In this document: positions 1 through 10,520 of the stretch, piece after piece | How the letters are laid out: every line of letters starts with the position of its first letter | Position numbering within the stretch: position 1 is the first letter of the stretch | Assembly: GCF_001729485.1 (NCBI RefSeq) | Contig: NZ_CP017157.1 | Span: 5,952,001 to 6,016,000 of the forward strand | DNA from: Streptomyces lydicus | GTDB lineage: Bacteria > Actinomycetota > Actinomycetes > Streptomycetales > Streptomycetaceae | Direction: 5' to 3' | Length of the DNA stretch: 64,000 nt | Notes under the pieces: model-generated | The model's input: only the letters and a program-made list of their open reading frames with translations | The model's database searches: none | Told to the model about the DNA's origin: nothing | Translations under genes and position numbers: made by a program

Positions 1-1562
<1,562 letters not shown>

Positions 1563-1656
1563 CGGCGGGGGCGGCGGTACGGGTGGCGGTGCGGTGCGGA
1601 GGATCGGTGCGGCGAGCGATGACGAAACGACCCGCCGACGGGGTACGGGTGTTCCC

Positions 1657-4161
1657 ATGACGCAGCCCTCGAGTCCGTCGCCGACCGCCACCTACCGGCT
1701 GCAGCTCCAGCCGGACTTCCCGTTCGCCGCGGCCGAGCGGGCGGTCCCCCATCTGGCCGAGCTGGGCGTGTCGCACCTGCACCTCTCGCCGGTGCTGGAG
1801 TCGGTGCCCGGCTCGACGCACGGTTACGACGTGGTCGACCACGGGGCGGTACGGGCCGAGCTGGGCGGTGAGCGGGGCCTGCGGCAGCTGGCGGCGACGG
1901 CCCGGGCGCACGGCCTCGGGCTGGTCGTCGACCTCGTGCCGAACCACATGGCGGTGCCGCAGCCGGCGGCGCTGAACGGGCCGCTGTGGGAGGTGCTGCG
2001 GGACGGCCCGGCCTCCCCGTACGCCCGGTGGTTCGACATCGACTGGGACGGCGGGCACGACGGGCGGCTGCTGCTGCCGGTGCTGGGCGGGCCGCTCGGC
2101 GACGAGCTGCCGCACTTCGTCGTGGCGGCCGGCGACGGGCTGCTGCGCTACCACGAGCACGCCTTCCCGCTGCGCCCCGGTACCGAGGAGCTGCCGCTGC
2201 CGCGCCTCCTCGCGTCCCAGTGGTACCGGCTCGGCTGGTGGCGGCTGGCCCGCAGCGAGCTGAACTACCGCCGCTTCTTCACCATTTCCGAGCTGATCGG
2301 GGTGCGGGTCGAGGACCCCGAGGTCTTCGACGCGACGCATCGCACGGTGCTGCGGCTGATCCGTGACGGGGTCATCGACGGGCTGCGCATCGACCATCCG
2401 GACGGGCTGGTGGACCCCGGCGGCTATCTGGCCCGGCTGAGTGAGGGCACCGGCGGCCGCTGGACCGTCGTCGAGAAGATCCTCACCGGCGACGAGCGGC
2501 TTCCCGCGAGCTGGGCGTGCGCGGGCACGACCGGCTACGACGCGCTGCGGCACATCGACGGCCTGTTCGTCTGCCCCCAGGGCTCCGGGCGGCTCTTCTC
2601 CCACTACCGGGACTTCGTCACCCCGCTGGCCGACGAGGGCGGCGACTGGGAGGAGACGGTGCGCCGGGCCGCCTATGAGGTCGTCACGCACGATCTGGCC
2701 GCGGAGGTCGAGCGGCTGGTGCGGACCGCGGCGCGGATCAGCGGGCGCGCCGCGCGGCCGGGCGACCACGCGCCCTGGGCGCTGCGCCAGGCGCTCCGCG
2801 AGCTGCTGGTGCGGCTGCCGGTCTACCGGCCGTACGCGGCCGACGCGACGCGGGCCGCGGCGGACGCGGCGATGCTGGGCCGGGCCGCGGCGGGAGCCCG
2901 CGGCGCGTTCCGGGTGCCGGCGGAGGCCCGGGCGGTGGATCTGATCCACGACCTGGCGCTCGGCCGGTGGCCGGACGAGCCGGACGAGCGCGACGGTGAC
3001 GGCGGGCACGGCGACAGCCCGTACGGGGCGGACCGCGCCGACCGCGCGGACTTCGCGGCCCGGTTCGCCCAGACCGCCTCCGCCCTGCACGCCAAGTCCG
3101 TGGAGGACACCGCCTTCTACCGCTATCCGGTGCTGCTGTCGGCCTGCGAGGTCGGCGGCGACCCCGGGGAGCCGGCGCTCGGGCCGGACGCCTTCCACGC
3201 GTACTGCGCCCGGGTGCAGCGGGACCGGCCGACGACGGGCACCGTGCTGTCCACGCACGACACCAAGCGCAGCGCCGATGTGCGGGCGCGGATCGCGGTG
3301 CTGTCGGAGTGCCCGGACCGCTGGCGCGATGTGCTGGGGTCGATGGCCGAGGCGGCGGTGTGCGGGGCCGGGAGCGGGGTGGACGGCGCGGGTCCGGCGG
3401 ATCCGATGGTGTCCTGGCTGGCCTGGCAGACCGCCTTCGGGCTGGGTGCCCCGGCCGGCGGGGCGGGCGCCGAACGGGTGGCGCCCGCGGTCCTCAAGGC
3501 GGCGCGGGAAGCCGGACTGCGCACGTCGTGGACGGAGCCGCGGGCGGACTACGAGGAGGCGGTGACGGAGTTCGTGCACAGCGGGCCGTGCGGTCCGCTC
3601 GGCGCGCCGCTGGCCGCGCTGGACGCCGAGCTGGCCCCGTTCGTCCGCGCCAATGTGCTGGGCGCCGCGCTGCTGCACCTGACCATGCCGGGCGTCCCCG
3701 ACCTCTACCAGGGCAGCGAACGCCTCCACACGGCGCTGGTCGACCCGGACAACCGCGCGCCCGCGCGCTTCCGGCCGGAACTGCTCGCCGAGTTGGACGG
3801 CGGGGCCGTGCCGCGCGACCTGTCCGCCGAGAAGCTGCGGCTGACGGCCACCGCGCTGCGGCTGCGGCGCCGCCGGCCGGAGTGGTTCGGCGCCGCCGCG
3901 TCGTACGAGCCGGTGCGGGCCGAGGGGCCGGCGGCCGACCACTGCGTGGCGTTCTGCCGCAGCGGGCGGGTGGTGCCGGTGCTGACCCGGCTCTCGCTGC
4001 GGCTGGTGGAGACCGGCGGCTGGTGGGACACCGGGCTGCGGCTGCCGCCGGGCGGCCCCTGGCGCGAGCTGCTGACCGGGCGGGAGGTTCCGGGCGGTGC
4101 GCTGGTGGGGCTGAGCGAGCTGCTGGCGGACGCGCCGGTGGCGCTGTTCGCGGCCGAGTGA
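1657..4161 (+). CDS. treY: Malto-oligosyltrehalose synthase TreY
   Basis: An 834-residue GH13 enzyme that converts the reducing-end alpha-1,4 bond of a maltodextrin into alpha,alpha-1,1, giving maltooligosyl-trehalose for TreZ. The TreY N-terminus is clear (TATYRLQLQPDFPF, then LSPVLESVPGSTHGYDVVDH), followed by DLVPNHM, GLRIDHPDG with the nucleophile Asp, VVEKIL with the acid Glu, and STHDTKRS. The C-terminal MPGVPDLYQGSE block is also present. ATG 1657 fits the family N-terminus. An in-frame GTG at 1594 would add 21 residues unlike the family. No good ribosome site precedes 1657, so translation may be leaderless or coupled to glgX. Confidence 0.95.
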   Translation: MTQPSSPSPTATYRLQLQPDFPFAAAERAVPHLAELGVSHLHLSPVLESVPGSTHGYDVVDHGAVRAELGGERGLRQLAATARAHGLGLVVDLVPNHMAVPQPAALNGPLWEVLRDGPASPYARWFDIDWDGGHDGRLLLPVLGGPLGDELPHFVVAAGDGLLRYHEHAFPLRPGTEELPLPRLLASQWYRLGWWRLARSELNYRRFFTISELIGVRVEDPEVFDATHRTVLRLIRDGVIDGLRIDHPDGLVDPGGYLARLSEGTGGRWTVVEKILTGDERLPASWACAGTTGYDALRHIDGLFVCPQGSGRLFSHYRDFVTPLADEGGDWEETVRRAAYEVVTHDLAAEVERLVRTAARISGRAARPGDHAPWALRQALRELLVRLPVYRPYAADATRAAADAAMLGRAAAGARGAFRVPAEARAVDLIHDLALGRWPDEPDERDGDGGHGDSPYGADRADRADFAARFAQTASALHAKSVEDTAFYRYPVLLSACEVGGDPGEPALGPDAFHAYCARVQRDRPTTGTVLSTHDTKRSADVRARIAVLSECPDRWRDVLGSMAEAAVCGAGSGVDGAGPADPMVSWLAWQTAFGLGAPAGGAGAERVAPAVLKAAREAGLRTSWTEPRADYEEAVTEFVHSGPCGPLGAPLAALDAELAPFVRANVLGAALLHLTMPGVPDLYQGSERLHTALVDPDNRAPARFRPELLAELDGGAVPRDLSAEKLRLTATALRLRRRRPEWFGAAASYEPVRAEGPAADHCVAFCRSGRVVPVLTRLSLRLVETGGWWDTGLRLPPGGPWRELLTGREVPGGALVGLSELLADAPVALFAAE

Positions 4162-4369
4162 GGCCGGCCGGCCGCCGACCGGACCCGTACGGCGCCGCAC
4201 CAGGACGGTGAACTCCGCCGCCACGCCGCTCGGTTCGGGGCGGGGGCAGACCGGCCCCGGCGGCCCGGGCCGCACCGGCACGGACGCGGTGCCCGGTAAT
4301 TCGGTTGCGGTGCCGCGCCGTTCTGCGACCATGGCGCCGTACGCACGACCCCCTACTCAGGAGCACGGA

Positions 4370-4492
4370 ATGCGCGGATTCCTCGGAACGACCCAGCGCC
4401 CCTACCGGACGTCAGTTCTCGAGGACTCACTCACCCATGCGCATCCGTCACACCCTCAACATCGGGATTCTCGCCCACGTCGACGCGGGTAA
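4370..4492 (+). CDS. Possible short leader ORF of the ribosomal-protection gene
   Basis: A 40-codon ORF starting ATG 4370 and ending TAA 4490-4492, in a different frame from the GTPase gene that starts at 4437; the two overlap by 56 bases. Its start has a better ribosome site (AGGAG at 4359-4363, six bases away) than the GTPase start. A short inverted repeat, GGAAT-N6-ATTCC, covers its start codon. Leader peptides that attenuate or couple translation are known upstream of tet(M)-type genes, but this sequence is not a recognised one. It could also be a chance ORF sharing the true gene's mRNA leader. Confidence 0.4.
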   Translation: MRGFLGTTQRPYRTSVLEDSLTHAHPSHPQHRDSRPRRRG

Positions 4493-6410
4493 GACCAGCC
4501 TCACCGAGCGGCTGCTGTTCGACACCGGCGCCATCGGCCGGCTCGGCAGCGTCGACAACGGTGACACCTGCACCGACACCGGCGCGCTGGAGCGGCAGCG
4601 CGGCATCACCATCCGCTCTGCCGTCGCCTCCTTCACCGTCGGTGACGTCCAGGTCAATCTCCTCGACACCCCCGGCCACTCCGACTTCATCGCCGAGGTC
4701 GAGCGCGCCCTGGGGGTGCTCGACGGCGCCGTGCTGCTGCTCTCCGCGGTGGAGGGCGTCCAGGCCAGGACCCGGGTGCTGATGAAGACCCTGCAGCGGC
4801 TGCGGCTGCCCACCCTGCTCTTCGTCAACAAGATCGACCGGGCCGGTGCCCGGGGCGAGGAGCTGGTCCGCGACATCCGCCGGCTGCTGGCGCCCACCGC
4901 CGTCCCGATGACGTCGGTGACCGGCCTCGGCACCCCGCAGGCCCGCTCGGTGCCGTACGACCTGACGGAGCCGCGGGTCCGCGAGCGGATCGCCGAAACG
5001 GTGGCCGAGGTCGACGATTCCGTACTCGCCCTGTTGGTGGACGGCCCGCCCGGGGGGCGCGAGCCGGCCGGCGGCGACGCGCCGCTGACCGCGGACCGGC
5101 TGGCCACGGCGCTGGCCGCCCGGACGGCCGACGGTTCGCTGCACCCGCTCTACTTCGGTTCGGCGCTCGCCGGCCAGGGCGTCGGCGCACTCGTCGAGGG
5201 GATGGTGCGGCTGGTCCCGCCGGCCCCGGCCGGCCCGGGCGGCGCGCCGCGCGGCACGGTCTTCGCCGTCCACCAGCCGCCGAAGGGCGAGCGCCGGGCC
5301 TATCTCCGGCTGCACGGCGGCGAGTTGCGGCCCCGCCAGCAGATCGAGTGGCACCGCCCCGGCGCCCCGGACGACGCGCGCGGAGCGCTGACCGGCCGGA
5401 TCACCGCACTCGACGTCGTCGGCCGGGCGCCCGGCGAGGACGGGCCGCTCACCCCGGGCAACATCGCGGTGCTCCGCGGGCTGCCCGGCATCCGTACCGG
5501 GGACCGCCTCGGCCCGCCGGGCGACGACACCGGCGCCGAGGCGCTGTTCGCCTCCCCCACGCTGGAGACCGTCGTCCGGGCCCACGACCCGGCGCGGTCC
5601 GCCGCGCTGCGCGCCGCGCTGCTGGCCCTCGCCGACCAGGATCCGCTGCTCCAGGTCCGCCCGGCGCCTGACGGCGCGACGTCGGTGCTGCTGCACGGCG
5701 AGGTGCAGAAGGAGATCATCGCGGCCACCCTGCGCGACGACTACGGCATCGAGGCCGGATTCGCGCCGAGCCGGGTGCTCTGCGTCGAGCGGCCGTGCGG
5801 GACCGGAGCGGCCTGCCACGAGATCGCCGGGCGCCGGCACGTCGGGGAGTGGGCCACGGTCGGGTTGCGGGTCGAACCGGGCGCGCGCGGCTCCGGCCCG
5901 GTCTTCACCTACGAGACCGAACTGGGCGCCCTGCCGCACGGCTTCCACCAGGCCATCGAGGAGTCCGTACGGGAGACACTGCGACGGGGCCCGCGCGGCC
6001 GGGCGGTGACCGACTGCCGGGTGGTGCTGACGCGTTCCGGCTTCGTCGGGCCGCTCAGCACCGCCGGGCACTTCCGCGCCGTCACGCCCGTGGTGCTGCT
6101 GCAGGCCCTGGAACGGGCCGGCACCCGGGTCTACGAGCCCTGGCACGCCTTCGAGGCGGAGATCCCGGTCAGTGCGTTGGCGGCGGTGACCGCCCGGCTG
6201 GCGGCGCTGGGCGCGGAGCTGTCCGACACCTCCGGCGGCCTGCGGTCCTGGCTGGTCAGCGGGGTCATTCCGGCCCGTCAGGCGGGTCCGGCCGAGGCGG
6301 CGTTGCCGGGTCTGACGCACGGGGAAGGGGTGTGGATGTCGTATCCGTCGGGCGACCGGCCGGTGCCGGCCGGGCACGAGGAGGCGCCTCAGCGCTCCGT
6401 CAGGACGTAG
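4437..6410 (+). CDS. Tet(M)/Otr(A)-type ribosomal protection GTPase
   Basis: A 657-residue EF-G paralogue of the tetracycline ribosomal-protection class. The start NIGILAHVDAGKTSLTERLLF carries the G1 loop at about residues 13-21, followed by RGITI, LDTPGHSDF and VNKIDRAG. The EF-G domains follow to a typical RPP length (about 640-660). Such proteins bind the A-site region and release tetracycline, using GTP. Actinomycetes often carry chromosomal copies whose resistance role is unproven. The gene sits between treY and treZ but has no metabolic link to them. ATG 4437 has only a weak GAGG about 9 bases upstream. Its 3' end overlaps the convergent FHA gene by 22 bases. Confidence 0.88.
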   Translation: MRIRHTLNIGILAHVDAGKTSLTERLLFDTGAIGRLGSVDNGDTCTDTGALERQRGITIRSAVASFTVGDVQVNLLDTPGHSDFIAEVERALGVLDGAVLLLSAVEGVQARTRVLMKTLQRLRLPTLLFVNKIDRAGARGEELVRDIRRLLAPTAVPMTSVTGLGTPQARSVPYDLTEPRVRERIAETVAEVDDSVLALLVDGPPGGREPAGGDAPLTADRLATALAARTADGSLHPLYFGSALAGQGVGALVEGMVRLVPPAPAGPGGAPRGTVFAVHQPPKGERRAYLRLHGGELRPRQQIEWHRPGAPDDARGALTGRITALDVVGRAPGEDGPLTPGNIAVLRGLPGIRTGDRLGPPGDDTGAEALFASPTLETVVRAHDPARSAALRAALLALADQDPLLQVRPAPDGATSVLLHGEVQKEIIAATLRDDYGIEAGFAPSRVLCVERPCGTGAACHEIAGRRHVGEWATVGLRVEPGARGSGPVFTYETELGALPHGFHQAIEESVRETLRRGPRGRAVTDCRVVLTRSGFVGPLSTAGHFRAVTPVVLLQALERAGTRVYEPWHAFEAEIPVSALAAVTARLAALGAELSDTSGGLRSWLVSGVIPARQAGPAEAALPGLTHGEGVWMSYPSGDRPVPAGHEEAPQRSVRT

Positions 6411-6934
6411 TCCACCCGGCCGAAGGTGATGTGGTCCCCGGGGCCGACGGGGACCTCGCCGACGACCCGGCGGCCGTTGACGCAGGTGCCGTTGGTGGAG
6501 CCGAGGTCACGCAGCATCCAGCCCTTGCCGGCGCTGCGGAGCTCGGCATGGGCGCGGGAGACCGTCTCGTGGTTGAGCCGGAGGCCCACCCCGGGGGCGC
6601 GCCCTATGAGCAGCGGCAGGGGCCCGGGCTCCGGCAGCAGGAGCTTGGGCAGCCGCTCCATGCGCCAGGCCCGGCGCACCCGGAGGTTGAACGCCGACGC
6701 CCGGCCGACCATCCGCAGCAGCAGCCCCTGGACCTTGCCGCGGCACTCCAAGTCGGCCGTCGCCAGGTCGAGTTCGGAGTGCTCCTGGGCAGTGAGGACG
6801 AGTTCCATGCGCCGCAGGAAGGTGTCCTGGGAGAGCCGTCCCTGTGCCGCGCCGTCGCGCAGCAGGTCGAGGGCGCGTTCCCGGTCGGCATCCGACGGAC
6901 GCGCCGGCCGCGCGGGGAACTCGAGCGATGTCAT
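6389..6934 (-). CDS. DUF1707-FHA phosphopeptide-binding protein
   Basis: A 181-residue cytoplasmic protein. Residues about 9-60 form a DUF1707-like domain (RPSDADRERALDLLRDGAAQ, then GRLSQDTFLRRM). Residues about 107-160 form a forkhead-associated domain with the usual motifs GRAPGVG, SRAHAEL and LGSTNGTCVNG, which bind phosphothreonine. Its partner kinase is not in the window. It is transcribed against the ribosomal-protection gene with overlapping 3' ends and lies 201 bases upstream of treZ in divergent orientation. A basic linker (FNLRVRRAWRMER) separates the domains. No membrane segment is seen. Confidence 0.88.
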   Translation of the reverse strand: MTSLEFPARPARPSDADRERALDLLRDGAAQGRLSQDTFLRRMELVLTAQEHSELDLATADLECRGKVQGLLLRMVGRASAFNLRVRRAWRMERLPKLLLPEPGPLPLLIGRAPGVGLRLNHETVSRAHAELRSAGKGWMLRDLGSTNGTCVNGRRVVGEVPVGPGDHITFGRVDYVLTER

Positions 6935-7135
6935 GCCGTGATTGTCCGGCCGGCGCGAGCCGCTGTCCAGGCGATGCAGGTCGGTGGGGACGGCGGGCCG
7001 GCGGGCGGCTCATCGGGACCGGCCGGTGCGGTGGCGCGTTGGCGCGATGTCGGCCCGTACCGCCACGTCGGGCTGTCGGGCGGCGCGCCGACGTGCTTGG
7101 GTCGTGCCAACGGGAGCGGACGAAGGAGGACGGCC

Positions 7136-8908
7136 GTGCTGTTCGAGGTGTGGGCGCCACGCGCCGGACGGGTCGACCTCCAGTGGGCGGGGGACCGGGC
7201 CGGCCGGCCGCCGGTCCCGATGGAACGCGACGGCGACCGGGCCGGCTGGTGGCGCGCCGAGGCGCCGGCCGCGGACGGGGACCGCTATGCCTTCCGGCTC
7301 GACGGGGGTCCGCCGCTGCCGGACCCGCGCGCGGCCCGGCTGCCGGAGGGCCCCGACGGGCCCGCGGCGGTGGTCGACCACGACCGGTTCGGCTGGCGGC
7401 ATCCGTGGTCCGGCCGGCCGCTGCCCGGCGCGGTCCTCTACGAGCTGCACGTCGGCACGTACACCCCGGAGGGCACGTTCGACGCGGCGGCCGCCCGGCT
7501 GCGCCACCTCGCCGACCTGGGCATCACCCATGTCGAGCTGATGCCGGTCTGCCCCTTCCCCGGCACGCACGGCTGGGGCTACGACGGGGTGGCGCCCTGG
7601 GCGGTGCACGAGCCGTACGGCGGGCCCGACGGGCTCAAGCGGTTCGTGGACGCGGCGCACGGCCTCGGGCTGGGCGTGATCCTCGACGTGGTGCACAACC
7701 ACCTCGGCCCGTCCGGCAACCATCTCCCGGAATTCGGGCCGTACTTCACCGACACCCACCGCACGCCGTGGGGCGCGGCGGTGAACCTCGACGCCCCCGG
7801 TTCGGACGAGGTGCGCGGCTATTTCCTGGGCAGCGCGCTGTCCTGGCTGCGCGACTACCGACTCGACGGGCTGCGGCTGGACGCGGTCCACGCGCTGCAC
7901 GACGACCGCACCCCGCACTTCCTCGCCAAGCTGTCTGCCGCGGTGGACGGGCTGGCCGCCCGGCTGGGGCGCCCGCTGTTCCTGATCGGCGAGTCCGACC
8001 TGAACGATCCGCGCACCACCGCGCCGCGGGAGAGCGGCGGCCAGGGGCTGCACGCCCAGTGGAACGACGACTTCCACCACGCCCTGCACACCGCGCTGAC
8101 CGGCGAGTCCCAGGGCTATTACGCCGACTTCGCGCGGGCCCCGCTCGCCGCCCTGGCCAAGACGCTGACCGGCGGCTTCTTCCACGACGGTACGTACTCC
8201 AGCTTTCGCGGCGGGCCGCACGGCGCGCCGCTCGACCTGCGGACCACGCCCGCGTACCGGCTGCTGGCCTACGCCCAGACGCACGACCAGATCGGCAACC
8301 GCGCGCTCGGCGACCGGCTCGCGGCGAGTCTGCCCGCGGGGCTGCTCGCCGGCGCCGCCGCGCTGGTGCTGTGCTCACCGTTCACCCCGATGCTGTTCAT
8401 GGGCGAGGAGTGGGGGGCGACCACCCCCTGGCAGTACTTCACCGACCACACGGATCCGGAGCTGGCGGAGGCGGTACGCGCCGGCCGGCGGCGCGAGTTC
8501 GCCGCGCACGAGTGGGCGGGCGACGCCGGTGAGTGGCCCGACCCGCAGGATCCGGCCACCCGGGACCGCTGCGTCCTGGACTGGAGCGAGCCGGTCCTCG
8601 AACCGCACGGCACGCTGCTGGCCTGGCACCGTACGTTGCTGACCCTCCGTCACGAGCTGCCGGCGCTGACCGACCCGGATCCCCGCCACACGGAAGTGAC
8701 CTTCGACGAGGACGCCCGCTGGCTGCTGCTGCGCCGCGGCCCGGTGCGGGTGGCGGTCAACTTCGGGCGGGCGGCGACGGCCTCCGTTCCCGTCGGCGTC
8801 CCGGGACGGGACCTGCAGGTCCTGGCGGGCTGGCCGGAGGCCCGGCTGCCCCACGCGGACGGCGTGCTGCGGCTGCCGCCGGAGTCGGTGGTGGTGCTGG
8901 GGCCGTAG
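7136..8908 (+). CDS. treZ: Malto-oligosyltrehalose trehalohydrolase TreZ
   Basis: A 590-residue GH13 enzyme that releases trehalose from maltooligosyl-trehalose made by TreY. An N-terminal early-set domain (FEVWAPRAGRVDLQW) is followed by the barrel with LYELHVGTYTPEGTF, DVVHNHLGP, GLRLDAVHAL, LIGESDLN and YAQTHDQIGNRALG. The GTG start at 7136 is chosen because AAGGAGG (7123-7129) lies just upstream and the product then begins like the family. The open frame continues upstream to 5795, but that part is antisense noise over other genes. An IS element now separates treZ from pfpI. Confidence 0.95.
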   Translation: MLFEVWAPRAGRVDLQWAGDRAGRPPVPMERDGDRAGWWRAEAPAADGDRYAFRLDGGPPLPDPRAARLPEGPDGPAAVVDHDRFGWRHPWSGRPLPGAVLYELHVGTYTPEGTFDAAAARLRHLADLGITHVELMPVCPFPGTHGWGYDGVAPWAVHEPYGGPDGLKRFVDAAHGLGLGVILDVVHNHLGPSGNHLPEFGPYFTDTHRTPWGAAVNLDAPGSDEVRGYFLGSALSWLRDYRLDGLRLDAVHALHDDRTPHFLAKLSAAVDGLAARLGRPLFLIGESDLNDPRTTAPRESGGQGLHAQWNDDFHHALHTALTGESQGYYADFARAPLAALAKTLTGGFFHDGTYSSFRGGPHGAPLDLRTTPAYRLLAYAQTHDQIGNRALGDRLAASLPAGLLAGAAALVLCSPFTPMLFMGEEWGATTPWQYFTDHTDPELAEAVRAGRRREFAAHEWAGDAGEWPDPQDPATRDRCVLDWSEPVLEPHGTLLAWHRTLLTLRHELPALTDPDPRHTEVTFDEDARWLLLRRGPVRVAVNFGRAATASVPVGVPGRDLQVLAGWPEARLPHADGVLRLPPESVVVLGP

Positions 8909-8922
8909 GGCGTGCCCCCTAG

Positions 8923-8941
8923 ATGGTTGAGTCCGATGTTC
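8923..8941 (+). repeat. IS left terminal inverted repeat
   Basis: Nineteen bases beginning ATGGTTGAG. They match the reverse complement of 9870-9888 at 17 positions, with mismatches at positions 4 and 5. Confidence 0.85.
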
Positions 8942-9826
8942 TTAGTGGTCGTAGGCGATCAGGGATCGTTTGATCTTGGCGTTGGTGGTCCAGTTGTGCC
9001 AGATGCAGGCTGCCAGGGCGAGGAGTCGTTGGCCGGTGCGGGCGAAGACTCCGATCGGGGTTCTTGCTCCGTGCTGTTCGAGGCTGAGCTGGCCTTTGAG
9101 GGTGCCGAAGACGGCCTCGATCCACTGACGGACACGGGTGATCTTCCCGTGCCGGACCGGCTCGTCCTTGCGGTCCGGCCGCACCAGGTGAACGCCGAGT
9201 CGCTCGGTGAGGAAGGCTTCGAACCCCTTGCTCGCGAAACCCTTGTCGGCCAGGACCACCTGCCCAGCTCGGATGAGGTGGTGGTCGCGTTCCAGCAGGG
9301 CGGTCATCACTTCCCGTTCGCCGAGCTTGGGGTTGGCCAGGCACCAGGTGACGGGCATGCCTTCGGCGGTGGTGACCAGGTAGAGCCGCAATCCCCAGAA
9401 GAAGCGGGAGTGGCTGCGGCAGTAGCCGTAGCCGGCATGTCCGGCCAGATCGGAGCGTTTGACGGTCTCGCGCGAGGCAGCGCAGGGCAGCGGGGTGGAG
9501 TCGATCAGGCGCAGGTCGTCGTGCCAGGTAGGGACCTGGCGGGCCAGTGCTTCGATCACCTGGGAAATCAGCGGTCCGGCCGCGTTCAGACGCTTGTTGT
9601 AGGCGGATTGCTGGGGCAGGTAGCGAAAGAGGTGTCCCAGTCTGGCGTGGGCGAAGCGGACCCAGTGCCGGGCAGAGGGAAACCCGAGCAGGACTTGGGC
9701 GACGGCCAGGCACAGCAGTTCGGCGTCTGTCAGTTTCGGAGGTCGCCCAATCCGGCGACAAGGGACCACGTGGTCGTCGATGAACACGTACAGTGCCGCC
9801 AGAAGGGCGTCCAGGCTGGTAGTCAC
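8942..9826 (-). CDS. IS982-family DDE transposase
   Basis: A 294-residue transposase that cuts and joins the element's ends. The catalytic triad is visible as D109 (LIDSTPLP), D194 (LADKGFASK) and E237 (WIEAVFGTLKGQL). The segments RFFWGLRLYLVTTAEGMPV and LANPKLGEREV, and the end SLIAYDH, are typical of actinobacterial IS982-like proteins. GTG at 9826 gives the usual N-terminus (TTSLDALLAALYV). The frame is intact and the TAA stop lies one base inside the left inverted repeat, so the element may still be active. No accessory gene is present. Confidence 0.92.
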   Translation of the reverse strand: MTTSLDALLAALYVFIDDHVVPCRRIGRPPKLTDAELLCLAVAQVLLGFPSARHWVRFAHARLGHLFRYLPQQSAYNKRLNAAGPLISQVIEALARQVPTWHDDLRLIDSTPLPCAASRETVKRSDLAGHAGYGYCRSHSRFFWGLRLYLVTTAEGMPVTWCLANPKLGEREVMTALLERDHHLIRAGQVVLADKGFASKGFEAFLTERLGVHLVRPDRKDEPVRHGKITRVRQWIEAVFGTLKGQLSLEQHGARTPIGVFARTGQRLLALAACIWHNWTTNAKIKRSLIAYDH

Positions 9827-9869
9827 ACACGAGCCAACGGGCGCCCTTCGCCATGGTCGCGGCCAGCAG

Positions 9870-9888
9870 GAACATCGGACTCATTCAT
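9870..9888 (-). repeat. IS right terminal inverted repeat
   Basis: Pairs with 8923-8941 (17 of 19 bases). It abuts CTAG 9889-9892, which holds the TAG stop of the neighbouring pfpI-like gene. Confidence 0.85.
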
Positions 9889-10422
9889 CTAGTGCGAGAA
9901 CTCCGCGAGGAATGCCTCGCAGAAGGCGTGCAGATCGGCCGGTTTGCGGCTGGTGATCAGGGTGTTCGGACCGGCCGTGCAGATCTTCACCTGTTCGTCG
10001 ACCCAGGTGGCGCCCGCGTTGCGCAGGTCGGTCCGCAGGCTGGGCCAGGAGGTCAGTGTGCGGCCGCGTACCACCTCGGCCTCGATCAGGGTCCAGGGCG
10101 CGTGGCAGATGGCCGCCACCGGCTTCCCGGCGTCGAAGAACGACCGGACGAGGGCGACGGCCCTCCTGTCCAGGCGCAGCGCGTCCGGGTTGGCCACCCC
10201 GCCGGGCAGCACCAGTCCGTCGAAGTCCGCCTCGGTGGCCTCGTCCACGGTCAGATCGACGGGAAAGGTGTCCGCCTTGTCCAGGTGGTGGAACGCCTGG
10301 ACCTTTCCCGCGGCGGTGGAGATCAGCCTCGGGGTGCCGTTCGCCTTGGTCACCGCCTGCCACGGCTGGGTCAGCTCGACCTGTTCGGTGCCCTCGGGGG
10401 CCACCAGAAACGCCGCCTGCAT
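9889..10422 (-). CDS. DJ-1/PfpI-family (class I glutamine amidotransferase-like) protein
   Basis: A 177-residue cytoplasmic protein of the PfpI branch, variously described as protease, chaperone or deglycase. The nucleophile elbow AICHAPW supplies the Cys and His; VLPGGVANPD and the SRKPADLHAFCEAFL end are also typical. The Glu of the catalytic triad is probably in the PEGTEQ segment. ATG 10422 is preferred over an upstream GTG at 10488 because it starts directly on the first beta strand (MQAAFLVAPEG). Its TAG stop lies inside the CTAG at the right end of the IS, so the insertion spared the reading frame by one base. Confidence 0.85.
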   Translation of the reverse strand: MQAAFLVAPEGTEQVELTQPWQAVTKANGTPRLISTAAGKVQAFHHLDKADTFPVDLTVDEATEADFDGLVLPGGVANPDALRLDRRAVALVRSFFDAGKPVAAICHAPWTLIEAEVVRGRTLTSWPSLRTDLRNAGATWVDEQVKICTAGPNTLITSRKPADLHAFCEAFLAEFSH

Positions 10423-10520
10423 AGCGCGCTCACGTCCCTTCGTCCGATCCGTCGGGCCGGGAAGCGGAGCAGCGCGCCGCTCCCCCACTTCTCGACCATA
10501 ACGGAGCGAAGTGCCTCAGT

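Larger units (their letters stand above)
8923..9888. mobile_element. Complete IS982-type insertion sequence at a CTAG target
   Basis: A 966-bp element with one transposase gene and imperfect terminal inverted repeats (8923-8941 and 9870-9888, 17 of 19 matching). CTAG flanks both ends (8919-8922 and 9889-9892), consistent with a 4-bp target duplication. Because CTAG is palindromic it could instead belong to the termini. The right CTAG contains the stop codon of the pfpI-like gene, so the insertion left that gene intact. Removing the element and one CTAG puts treZ and pfpI convergent about 10 bases apart. The family was assigned from the transposase; IS982 elements usually make longer duplications. 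Confidence 0.85.

Noticed and set aside
6389..6410. 22-base overlap of convergent genes, and the shared CTAG stop of zapE and its neighbour
   Set aside because: Tail-to-tail overlaps of this size are common in compact Streptomyces regions and do not suggest a special mechanism.
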